Shown: positions 1-8,124 of the stretch, piece after piece | Position numbering within the stretch: position 1 is the stretch's first letter | How the letters are laid out: each line of letters starts with the position of its first letter | DNA from: JANNRA01 sp031401035 | GTDB lineage: Bacteria > Desulfobacterota > Binatia > HRBIN30 > CADEER01 | Direction of reading: 5' to 3' | NCBI GenBank assembly: GCA_031401035.1 | Contig: JANNRA010000093.1 | Location: 1-14,372 of the forward strand | Length of the DNA: 14,372 bases | Translations under genes and position numbers: made by a program | The notes under the pieces: generated by a model | The model's database searches: none | Seen by the model: only the letters and a program-made list of their open reading frames with translations | Told to the model about the DNA's origin: nothing

Positions 1-230
1 CATGCCGGACACCCAAACCGGGTCGACTTATACGCCTCGGAAAACAGATGCAATTTCAGCGCGCTGCGCTGCGGGCGGGCCGCCCGCGCTCCCAGCCGGG
101 GGATCCCATGCAGCGCCCGACATCGAGTCCGCCATCTGGGAGCGCGGGCGGCCCGCCCGCAGCGCAGCGCGCTGAAATTGCATCTGTTTTCCGATGCGTA
201 TAAGTCGACCCGGTTTGGGTGTCCGTCATG
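1..230. repeat. Long inverted repeat (95-bp arms, 40-nt loop), MITE-like palindromic element
   Basis: Bases 1-95 are the reverse complement of 136-230 with only two mismatches, at 5/226 and 36/195. The loop is 96-135. Each arm contains its own smaller palindrome: GCGGGCGG, one base, CCGCCCGC, at 71-87 and 144-160. No transposase is encoded, so it could be a miniature inverted-repeat element, an outsized hairpin repeat or a former regulatory hairpin. Both ends read CATG (1-4 and 227-230), which could be a 4-bp target duplication because CATG is its own complement. The right CATG contains the start codon of the next gene, so a transcript entering from the left would carry a very stable hairpin in the leader. 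The left edge of the window is the left edge of the repeat, so its outer limit is unknown, and a fold-back assembly artefact at a contig end cannot be excluded. Confidence 0.9.
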
Positions 231-3200
231 AGTGATCCGGCGCGCCAGTGGCGCTTGTGGCTGGTCGCCATCGTGGTCTTTGCCGCGGCGGTGCGGCTGA
301 TCGGGCTCGACTACGACGACCGCCACTTCTTCCATCCGGACGAGCGACGCATCGCCTACGCGGTGGGCGAGATGTCCTTCCAGCCGCTGCAACTCAACCC
401 GCACTTCTTCAGTTACGGCTCGCTGCCCATCTACGTCGTGCGCGGCGTCAGCAGCCTTTTGAGCAACATCCATCCGGGCTGGGGCAACTACGACGGGGCG
501 ATGATGACCGGCCGCGCCGTCAGCGGCGTCGCCGGCACGCTCACCGTCTTGCTGCTCATCGTCCTCGGCACGCGCCTGTACAACCGCCAGGTCGGCCTGC
601 TCGCCGGCTTCCTGCTCGGCGCCTGCGTACTGCACGTACAGAACTCGCACTTCGGCGTCACCGACGTCTTTCTCACCTTCATGGTGACGCTGGCGCTGTA
701 CCTGCTCATCGGCGTCGTCGACCGCGGCTGGACGCGCGACTACGTGTACGCTGGTGTGGTCATCGGCCTCGCCGCCGCCACCAAGTTCAGTGCCCTGCCG
801 CTGCTGGCGCCGCTCGCCATCGCCGGCTTCGCGCGCATGCGGACCGACGGCTTCTGGCGCGTCGCCGGCCGCGGCCTGCTGGCGACGGTGTGCGTGGTGC
901 TCGCCTTCGCCGTCGGCCAGCCGTATTCCTTCCTCGATTTCGCCGCCTACTCGCGCGACATCGAGGAACAGAGCCGCATGGTGCGCAACGCCGGCCTGCT
1001 GCCCTACACCAATCAGTACGTCGGCGTGCCGAAGTACCTCTACGACCTCAGAGAGCTGGTGCTGTGGGGCATGACGCCGCCGCTTGGGCTGGTCGCCGTC
1101 TGGGCGACGGCGACGCGCGTCGTCGGCGCCGCGCGCGAGCGCTCGGCGCGCGACCTGGTGCTGCTCGCCTGGGTGGTGCCGTTCTTCCTCATCACCGGCT
1201 CCTTCGAGGTCAAGTTCATCCGCTACCTGCTGCCCATCTACCCGATCATGATCCTCTGGGCAGCGGCCTTCCTGTGGCGCCGCGGCGAACGCTCGTGGCT
1301 GGGGCGGGCGCTGTTGTGGACGGTGGTCGTCGCCACCGGCCTGTCGGCGTTGGCCTTCCTGTCGATCTACACGCGGCCGCACTCGGTGGTGACCGCCTCG
1401 CAGTGGACCTACCGCCACATCCCGGCCGGCAAGACGATCCTCAGCCAGCACTGGGACGAGGGCTTCCCGCTGCCGCTGCCGGGCTTCAGCCAGCAGCGCT
1501 ACACGGTCAAGGACCTGCCCTACTACGAGCCCGACGTGCCGTTGAAGTGGCGCCAGATCGCCGACGACCTGGCGAGCGGCGACTACATCGCCTTCCAGAC
1601 CAAGCGCCTCTACGGCGCGCTGACCATGGCGCCGGAGAAGTACCCCCTCGGCAACAACTACTTCTACCAGCTCTTCGCCGGCGACCTCGGCTACACGCTC
1701 ATCTACGACCACGCCTCGCGCCCCGGCCTGTTCGGCCTCGAGGCGCCCGACGAGCTCGCCGACGAGTCGTTCACCGTCTACGACCACCCGAAGGTTCTGA
1801 TCTTCGAGAACACCGGCCGCCTCTCGGCCGAGGCGCTGTACGACAAGATCATGCACGGCCGGCCGTCGCGGGCGCTGACCCGCAACGACCTGCTGCTCGC
1901 CGCCGCCGACGAGACGCGTGGAAGCGCCGAGCCCGAGCGCCCGATCCGCGCCAGCGTCCCGGCGCTGTTCTGGTTCGCGCTGGTGATCCAGGTGCTGGGC
2001 ATGGCGGCCTTCGCCATCCTGCGCCGCTGGCTGCCGGTGCCCGGCGTCTACGCGCTCGCCAAGGTGCTCGGCATCCTCGCCTTCGCCTACGTGCCGTGGC
2101 TGCTCGCCAGCACCGGCCAGGCGCCGTTCGCGCGCGGCACGCTGGCCGCCATGCTGGCACTGCTGGTGGCGTCGGGCGTGCTCGCCTGGCGGCGCGGCCG
2201 CAGCGCGCCGATGGTCGGCGAGTGGGCGCCGACCGAGCTGCTCTTCTGGGGCGTCTTCGCGCTCTTCCTCGTCGTGCGCGCCTTCAACCCGGAGGTGTTC
2301 TGGGGCGAGAAGCCGATGGACTTCTCCTTCCTCAACGCCCTGCAGCGCGCCACCACGTTGCCGCCGCCGGAGCCGTGGTTCTCCGGCTCGACGCTGCACT
2401 ACACCTACTTCGGGCACTTCATCGTGGCGGCGCTGGCCAAGGTCGGCAACATCCACCCCGGCCTGGCCTTCAACCTCGGCATCGCCCTGTTCGCCGCGCT
2501 CACCGCCATGGGCGCCTACGCCCTCGGCTGCGCCATCGCCGGCCGGCGCGACGTCGGCCTGCTCAGCGCGGTGTTCGTCATCCTGCTCGGCAATCTCGCC
2601 GGCCTGCGCGAGCTGATCGCCCGCCGGGTGATCAACTTCGACTACTTCTGGGCCACCTCGCGGGCGATCAAGGACACCATCAACGAGTATCCGTTCTGGA
2701 GCTTCCTCTTCGCCGACCTGCACGCGCACGTGCTGGTGATGCCCTTTTCGCTCTGCTTCCTCGCCCTCACCGTCTGGTGGGTGCGGCGCTTCGAGGCGCC
2801 GGCGCCGCTGCGGCCGATGGTGCTGGTGGTGCTGCTCGGCTGGCTGCTCGGCGCGATCATGGTCACCAACGGCTGGAGCACGCCGACCTACGTGCTCGGC
2901 TTCCCGTTCCTGCTCGGCTGCGGCACCCTGGCCTTCGGGCGCCTCGGGCGCGGCCGCGTCGCGCTGCTGGTGATCCTGGCGCTGCTGGCGATCGGTCTGC
3001 TCGTCACCCGCCTGGCGCTGCCCGAGCCGCCGGGGTGGCTGATCGAACGGCTCGGCCCCGACCTGGCGCGGCAAATGCTGCCGGGCGCGACGCTGGCGGC
3101 GGTCGGCCTGATGGCGTTCGTGCTCCTGCCCGGACCGCTGCTGCTGACGGCGCTGCTGGTCGGCATCGCCTACCTCGCCTTTCTGCCCTTCTGGAGCCAC

Positions 3201-5138
3201 TTCACGCCGCCGCCGCGCAACTTCGGCCTCGAGGACCAGTCGTTCGCCAACGCCTGGGACTTCGCCAACATCTTCGGCCTGTTCCTCTTCGTCGCCATCC
3301 CGTTCGTCTTCGCCCTGTGGCGGCGGACGCTGACCGCGTCCGGCCAGCGGCTCGGCGCGGCGCGCGGTGTCGCCATGTGGACGGTCGGGCTCACCGTCGC
3401 CGCCTGCTGGATCGCCACCGTGCCGGCGCTGGCCGGGCTGCTGCCGTTCGGGCTGCAGGGCTCGCTGCGGCTCGGCCTGGCGGCCCTGGCGGTGCTCGCC
3501 TTCTCGGTGGCCATCAACCCCGCGATCACCTCGTCGCAGCGCGTCGCGGTGGCCATGCTGTCGCTCGCCTTCGCGGTCACCGCCGGCACCGACGTGGTGT
3601 TCGTCTGGGACCGCATGAACACCATCTTCAAGTTCTACCTCGAGGCCTGGTTCCTCTTCGCCGCCGCCAGCGCCGCGGCGGCGCTGGAACTGTGGCGCGG
3701 ACTCATCCAGCGGGCGGCCCTGCGGCGTGCCTGGCAGTTCGGGCTGCTGGTGCTCATCGCCCTCAGCGCCTACACCGCCGGCAGCGGGGTGTTCGCAGTG
3801 GTGCGGCTCGATCGCGTGCAGACGCCGGAGCCGACGCTCGACGGCACCGCCTTCCTGCCGGCGCAGGCGCCGCTCGACCGCGCCGCCATCGAATGGCTGA
3901 ACGACAACGTCGCCGGCATCCCGGTCCTCGCCGAGGCACACGGACCGTCCTACCAGGACTACTCGCGCGTCTCGATGCACACCGGCCTGCCCACCGTGCT
4001 CGGCTGGGACTATCACGTCAGCCAGCGCGCCCAGCGTTGGCCGGACATCAACAAGCGCAAGGACGACGTCAAGAAGCTCTACACCACCGACAGCAAGCAG
4101 GTGGCGACCGACATCTTGCGCCGCTACCACATCGCCCTGCTCTACGTCGGCCCGCTCGAGCGTCGCGTCTACGCCGGCGGCAACCTCAAGCGCTTCGAGG
4201 CGTGGGGCGACCTGTTGACGCCGGTGTACAGCAACGCCGGCGTGACGATCTTCGCGGCGCAGGGCCAGTACGCCGGCGCCATCCCGGTGACGACGATCGA
4301 GCAGGTGCCGCAGGTCGCGGAGGGCGAAGAGGTCAAGGTGCAGGGCGCGCCGGGGCAGTTGAGCCAGCCGCGCGGCGTCGCGCTCGACAGCCAGGGCAAT
4401 GTCTACGTCGCCGACTTCGGCAACGACCGCATCCAGAAGTTCGCCCGCGACTTCACCTTCCTCAAGGAGTGGGGATCGCACGGCGACCTGCCGTCGCAGT
4501 TCAAGCAGCCGGGCGACGTCGCCGTCGGCGCCGGCGATCGCGTCTACGTCGCCGATACCTGGAACCAGCGCGTGCAGGTCTTCTCGCCCGACGGCGAGTA
4601 CCAGAAGGAGTGGGGCGACAAGTACTACGGGCCGCGCGGCATCGCCGCGGCGCCGACCGGGGCCATCTACCTCGCCGACACCGGCAACCACATGGTGCGC
4701 CGCTTCACGCCCGAGGGCGTGCAGGACCTCAGCTTCGGCAAGCTGGGTAAGGCGCCCGGTGAATTCACCGAGCCGGTCGGCATGGCGGTGGGCGCCGACG
4801 GCCGGCTCTACGTCGTCGACAACGGCAACGCGCGCCTGCAGATGTTCGACGCTGGCGGCACCCTGCTCGGCCAGATCGACGTCGACGGCTGGGAACAGAA
4901 GGTGTTCTCCGAGCCGCACGTGGCGGTGGCCCCCGACGGCACCATCTGGGTCAGCGTCCCGACCCGCCAACTCATCCGCGCCTACGACCCGGACGGCAAG
5001 GTGCTGAAGGAGATCCAGGGCGGCGACGACCCCGGCCTGCCGTTCGACCGCCCGATGGGTCTCGCCTACGACACGCGCGACGACACGCTGGTGGTGGTCG
5101 ACCTCGAGAACCGCCTGGTGCGCCTGCCGGCGAAGTAG
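228..5138 (+). CDS. Giant membrane protein: GT-C glycosyltransferase + DUF2298 (YYY) + NHL beta-propeller
   Basis: This 1636-residue protein has three parts. Residues 1 to about 600 form a GT-C module of the PMT/ArnT type: a first membrane helix at about 10-27, then the first-loop acidic motif HPDE at 36-39, then many hydrophobic helices and a soluble stretch. Residues about 650-1350 match the DUF2298/YYY membrane family, with the hallmark region starting WGEKPMDFSF at 692 and followed by HYTYFGHF, then a soluble end with EWLNDN at about 1222. Residues about 1377-1636 hold six NHL-type repeats, with cores such as NVYVADFGNDRIQKF and AIYLADTGNHMVRRF. I expect transfer of a sugar from a polyprenyl-phosphate donor on the outer side of the inner membrane, with the propeller outside as a binding platform. 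DUF2298 function is not established, and donor and acceptor are unknown. ATG 228 was chosen; GTG 219 is in frame. Neither has a good ribosome binding site because the inverted repeat occupies the leader. Confidence 0.85.
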   Translation: MSDPARQWRLWLVAIVVFAAAVRLIGLDYDDRHFFHPDERRIAYAVGEMSFQPLQLNPHFFSYGSLPIYVVRGVSSLLSNIHPGWGNYDGAMMTGRAVSGVAGTLTVLLLIVLGTRLYNRQVGLLAGFLLGACVLHVQNSHFGVTDVFLTFMVTLALYLLIGVVDRGWTRDYVYAGVVIGLAAATKFSALPLLAPLAIAGFARMRTDGFWRVAGRGLLATVCVVLAFAVGQPYSFLDFAAYSRDIEEQSRMVRNAGLLPYTNQYVGVPKYLYDLRELVLWGMTPPLGLVAVWATATRVVGAARERSARDLVLLAWVVPFFLITGSFEVKFIRYLLPIYPIMILWAAAFLWRRGERSWLGRALLWTVVVATGLSALAFLSIYTRPHSVVTASQWTYRHIPAGKTILSQHWDEGFPLPLPGFSQQRYTVKDLPYYEPDVPLKWRQIADDLASGDYIAFQTKRLYGALTMAPEKYPLGNNYFYQLFAGDLGYTLIYDHASRPGLFGLEAPDELADESFTVYDHPKVLIFENTGRLSAEALYDKIMHGRPSRALTRNDLLLAAADETRGSAEPERPIRASVPALFWFALVIQVLGMAAFAILRRWLPVPGVYALAKVLGILAFAYVPWLLASTGQAPFARGTLAAMLALLVASGVLAWRRGRSAPMVGEWAPTELLFWGVFALFLVVRAFNPEVFWGEKPMDFSFLNALQRATTLPPPEPWFSGSTLHYTYFGHFIVAALAKVGNIHPGLAFNLGIALFAALTAMGAYALGCAIAGRRDVGLLSAVFVILLGNLAGLRELIARRVINFDYFWATSRAIKDTINEYPFWSFLFADLHAHVLVMPFSLCFLALTVWWVRRFEAPAPLRPMVLVVLLGWLLGAIMVTNGWSTPTYVLGFPFLLGCGTLAFGRLGRGRVALLVILALLAIGLLVTRLALPEPPGWLIERLGPDLARQMLPGATLAAVGLMAFVLLPGPLLLTALLVGIAYLAFLPFWSHFTPPPRNFGLEDQSFANAWDFANIFGLFLFVAIPFVFALWRRTLTASGQRLGAARGVAMWTVGLTVAACWIATVPALAGLLPFGLQGSLRLGLAALAVLAFSVAINPAITSSQRVAVAMLSLAFAVTAGTDVVFVWDRMNTIFKFYLEAWFLFAAASAAAALELWRGLIQRAALRRAWQFGLLVLIALSAYTAGSGVFAVVRLDRVQTPEPTLDGTAFLPAQAPLDRAAIEWLNDNVAGIPVLAEAHGPSYQDYSRVSMHTGLPTVLGWDYHVSQRAQRWPDINKRKDDVKKLYTTDSKQVATDILRRYHIALLYVGPLERRVYAGGNLKRFEAWGDLLTPVYSNAGVTIFAAQGQYAGAIPVTTIEQVPQVAEGEEVKVQGAPGQLSQPRGVALDSQGNVYVADFGNDRIQKFARDFTFLKEWGSHGDLPSQFKQPGDVAVGAGDRVYVADTWNQRVQVFSPDGEYQKEWGDKYYGPRGIAAAPTGAIYLADTGNHMVRRFTPEGVQDLSFGKLGKAPGEFTEPVGMAVGADGRLYVVDNGNARLQMFDAGGTLLGQIDVDGWEQKVFSEPHVAVAPDGTIWVSVPTRQLIRAYDPDGKVLKEIQGGDDPGLPFDRPMGLAYDTRDDTLVVVDLENRLVRLPAK

Positions 5139-5161
5139 CCGCCGGCTCCCGCTTCCGGCGG
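5139..5161 (+). terminator. Possible hairpin terminator after the giant membrane gene
   Basis: A perfect 7-bp GC stem, CCGCCGG at 5139-5145 and CCGGCGG at 5155-5161, with a 9-nt loop, begins at the base after the stop codon. No T-run follows, so it is not a textbook intrinsic terminator. It may still protect the 3' end or help separate this gene from leuA 86 bp downstream. Confidence 0.35.
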
Positions 5162-5234
5162 ACTCAGCGGCAGATCCAGGCCCTCCCTCGCGCGACGCGG
5201 GATGGTTGCGGTACAAGGGGGTACTTCACCTATC

Positions 5235-5239
5235 GAGGG
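5235..5239 (+). promoter_or_regulatory. Ribosome binding site supporting the leuA start
   Basis: GAGGG lies 8 nt before ATG 5248. This spacing favours ATG 5248 over the in-frame upstream ATG at 5206, which has no such motif. The family's conserved N-terminus, with EKYRPW and DRTWP, begins just after ATG 5248. Confidence 0.55.
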
Positions 5240-5247
5240 CTCCGACC

Positions 5248-6988
5248 ATGCCGCCACCGTCCGTCACACCGAAGCCGATGCCGTTCGAGAAATACCGGCC
5301 GTGGATTCCCGTCGTCCTGGAGGACCGGACCTGGCCGAACCGCCGTATCACCAAGGCGCCGTTGTGGTGCTCGGTGGACCTGCGCGACGGCAACCAGGCG
5401 CTGATCGACCCGATGGATCTCGAACGCAAGCGGCGCATGTTCGACGCCGTGGTGCAGATGGGGTTCAAGGAGATCGAAGTCGGATTTCCGGCAGCCAGCC
5501 AGCCCGACTACGATTTCATCCGCCGCCTGATCGAGGACGACCTGATCCCGGACGACGTCACCATCCAGGTCCTGGTGCAGTGCCGGCCGGAGCTGATCGA
5601 GCGCACCTACGAATGCCTGCGCGGGGCGCCGCGGGCGATCGTCCACTTCTACAACTCGACCAATCCGCTGCAGCGCCGGGTGGTATTCGGCCTCGACAAG
5701 GCGGGCATCATCGCCATCGCCACCGGCGCCGCCGCCCGGGCGCGCCAACTGGAAGCGACCCTGCCGGGCACCGCGGTGCGCTACGAGTACTCGCCGGAGA
5801 GCTTCACGCTCACCGAGCCGGAGTTCGCCGTCGAGATCTGCGAGGCGGTGATGGACGTCCTGGCGCCCGACGCCGAGCGGCGCAAGCTCATCCTCAACCT
5901 GCCGGCGACGGTCGAGTGCTACACCCCGAACGTCTACGGCGACGTGATCGAATGGTTCCATCGCACGATCCGCGATCGCGACCGCGTCATCTTGTCGCTG
6001 CACCCGCACAACGACCGCGGCTGTGCCGTGGCGGCGGCGGAGTTCGGGGTGATGGCCGGCGCCGACCGCGTCGAAGGGACGTTGTTCGGCAACGGCGAGC
6101 GGACCGGCAACGTCGACGTCATCACCCTGGCGATGAACCTCTTCGCGGCGGGGGTCGATCCGCAGCTCGATATCACCGACATCGATCACCTGCGGCGGGT
6201 GGCAGAATACTGCAACCGCCTGCCGGTGCACCCGCGCCACCCCTACGGCGGCGACCTGGTGTACACGTCGTTCTCGGGTTCGCATCAGGATGCGATCAAG
6301 AAGGGCCTGGCGGCCCTGCCGGCGGACTACCCCGAGTGGGGCGTGCCGTATCTGCCCATCGACCCCAAGCACGTCGGCCGCTCCTACGAAGCGGTGGTGC
6401 GGGTCAACAGCCAGTCCGGCAAGGGCGGCGTCGCCTACCTCATGGAGTCCGAGCACGGCCTGGTGCTGCCGCGGCGGCTGCAGATCGAGTTCTCGCGCAC
6501 CATCCAGACGATCACCGAGGACACCGGCACCGAGATCACACCGGGCGCGCTGTGGACGGCGTTCGAGGCCGCCTACTTCCCCGCCCAGGCCACGCTCGCC
6601 CTGATCAGCCACGAGGTGGTCACCGGCAGCGCCGGCACCAAGGTCGTCGCGCGCCTGCAGGTCGACGGGACGGCGACCGAGATCGCGGGCGAGGGGCAAC
6701 GGCCCCCTGTCGGCGTTCGTCCAGGCCCTGGCCAAGGACCTCGGAGTGGCGGTGAACGTGCACGATTACGCCGAGCACGCCGTGTCGGCGGGCTCCGACG
6801 CGCAGGCCGTCGCCTATGTCGAGGCGGCCGATGGCGCCGGCGCCGTGCGCTGGGGCGTCGGCATCGACGACAGCATCATCGCCGCGTCGCTGAAGGCCCT
6901 GGTCAGCGCCGTCAATCGCCTGCCGGCAGCCGCGCCGGGTCGCACCGCGTCGCCGCGACAGGTTGACGAGGTGGGCAATGCCCCGTAG
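5248..6988 (+). CDS. leuA: 2-isopropylmalate synthase, long (actinobacterial/yeast) type, interrupted by a frameshift
   Basis: LeuA condenses acetyl-CoA with 2-oxoisovalerate, the first committed step of leucine synthesis in the cytoplasm. The protein shows DRTWPNRRITKAPLWC, the catalytic-domain motif DLRDGNQALIDPM (residues 44-56), the metal-binding HPHNDRG (His252, His254) and NSQSGKGGVAY. These belong to the long LeuA class. The frame read from 5248 is lost at residue about 482: a GGGG run at 6693-6696 has one G too many. Dropping one G restores GEGNGPLSAFVQALAKDLGV and the rest of the C-terminal regulatory domain to the stop at 6986-6988, giving 579 residues, normal for the family. As written, the frame runs to a stop at 6966 with an unrelated arginine-rich tail. 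The catalytic domain is intact. The cause is either a sequencing or assembly error, or a true mutation that removes leucine feedback. hflK starts 9 bp downstream, suggesting co-transcription. Confidence 0.93.
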
Positions 6989-6997
6989 CTCTGTGCG

Positions 6998-8110
6998 ATG
7001 CCAGAAAACTACGGAAACGGACCACGGCGGCGCGATCCCGACGACGTCCTCGCCGAGGTGCGCGATCTGTTCGAGCGGGTGCGCGAGAGGGTTTCCGGCC
7101 GCGGCGACGCGCCGTCGGGCGCCGGTGGTGCGAGCCGCCGCTGGCCCAGCCCGTGGCCCTTCCTCGTCGTCGGCCTCGTCCTCTACCTCGGCAGCGGCTT
7201 CTTCATCGTCGCGCCCGACCAGCGCGGCATGGTCCTGCGCTTCGGTGCCGTCGTGCGCGACGTCGGCCCCGGCCCCGGCTACCACCTGCCGTGGCCATTC
7301 GAGGAGGTCCTGAAGCCGTCGGTGACGCAGATCCGCAAGGAGGAGTTTGGCTTCCGCACCATCGACGTCGGCCCGCCGGCGAGTTTTCGCGACGTCGATC
7401 AGGAAGCCTTGATGCTCACCGGCGACGAGAACATCGTCAAGGCGCTGTTCATCGTTCAGTACAAGGTGAAGCCGGAGCCCAACGCGACCGCGGACTTCCT
7501 GTTCAACGTCCGCGATCCGCAGGAGACCGTGCGCGCCGCGTCGGAAGCGGCCATGCGGCAGGTCATCGGCAGCAACAAGATCGACGACGCGCTCACCGAG
7601 GATCGCGAGCGCATCCAGATCGAGGCGCAGGCGGTGCTGCAGGAAATCCTCGACGGCTACGGCACGGGGCTGAAGGTCGAGACCGTCAAGCTGCAGGACG
7701 TCGACCCGCCCGATCAGGTCTCCGACGCCTTCAAGGACGTCATCAGTGCGCAACAGGACCGCGAGCGCCTGATCAATGAGGCGCGCGGCTATGCCAACGA
7801 CGTCGTGCCCAAGGCGCGCGGCCAGGCGGCGCAGCTCCTCAACGAGGCCGAGGGCTATCGACTCGCCAAGATCCAGGAGGCGCAGGGCGCGGCGCAGCGC
7901 TTTGTGTCGCTGTACGACGAGTACAGCAAGGCGAAGGACGTGACGCGGCTGCGGCTCTATCTCGAGGCGATGGAGGAGATCCTGCCGCGCATCGACAAGA
8001 TCGTCATCGACGAACGCGCCGGCGAGCGCACCGTGCCCTACCTCCCGCTCGACCAGATGCTGCGACTGCGCGGAGCGCAGGCCGCACCCGAAGCAGCGCC
8101 GGGACGCTGA
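6998..8110 (+). CDS. hflK: HflK, SPFH-domain subunit of the FtsH modulator complex
   Basis: This 370-residue protein has the HflK layout: a charged cytoplasmic N-terminus (1-50) rich in Arg and Asp, one membrane helix at about 53-70, then the band-7/SPFH domain starting APDQRGMVLRFG and continuing with GPGPGYHLPWPFEEV. A helical segment with EARGYANDVVPKARGQAAQL and AEGYRLAKIQEAQG follows, typical of HflK. HflK assembles with HflC into a large membrane ring that encloses FtsH and limits its access to substrates. The short low-complexity C-terminus (AAPEAAPGR) is ordinary. The start at ATG 6998 fits the family N-terminus, although I see no clear ribosome binding site, so translation may be coupled to leuA. 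hflC follows after 14 bp. Confidence 0.95.
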   Translation: MPENYGNGPRRRDPDDVLAEVRDLFERVRERVSGRGDAPSGAGGASRRWPSPWPFLVVGLVLYLGSGFFIVAPDQRGMVLRFGAVVRDVGPGPGYHLPWPFEEVLKPSVTQIRKEEFGFRTIDVGPPASFRDVDQEALMLTGDENIVKALFIVQYKVKPEPNATADFLFNVRDPQETVRAASEAAMRQVIGSNKIDDALTEDRERIQIEAQAVLQEILDGYGTGLKVETVKLQDVDPPDQVSDAFKDVISAQQDRERLINEARGYANDVVPKARGQAAQLLNEAEGYRLAKIQEAQGAAQRFVSLYDEYSKAKDVTRLRLYLEAMEEILPRIDKIVIDERAGERTVPYLPLDQMLRLRGAQAAPEAAPGR

Positions 8111-8112
8111 GC

Positions 8113-8118
8113 AGGAGG
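8113..8118 (+). promoter_or_regulatory. Strong ribosome binding site deciding the hflC start
   Basis: AGGAGG sits 6 nt before ATG 8125 but only 3 nt before ATG 8122. The second ATG of the ATGATG pair is therefore the better start. It is the clearest Shine-Dalgarno sequence in the window. Confidence 0.7.
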
Positions 8119-8124
8119 TCGATG

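Noticed and set aside
1..230. Inverted repeat as an intrinsic terminator, rho-independent attenuator or IS end
   Set aside because: Arms are far too long for a terminator, no T-run follows, and no transposase or known insertion-sequence end is visible.
56..271. 71-codon minus-strand frame inside the inverted repeat
   Set aside because: It is a translation of the palindromic element, reading both arms; such peptides (AGGPPALP, ERGRPARS) come from repeats and are not proteins.
248..4750. 1500-codon open frame on the + strand inside the giant membrane gene
   Set aside because: Its translation is an Arg/Ala/Pro/His-rich shadow with no domains; the overlapping frame has clear GT-C, DUF2298 and NHL motifs. 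Stops are rare in alternate frames of very GC-rich DNA.
5230..6735. 501-codon minus-strand frame opposite leuA
   Set aside because: It ends near where leuA similarity is lost by the frameshift, but shows only low-complexity sequence and no recognisable motif; it is an antisense shadow.
6620..7753. 377-codon minus-strand frame opposite leuA and hflK
   Set aside because: Antisense shadow spanning two well-supported genes, rich in Val/Asp/Arg from high-GC codons read backwards.
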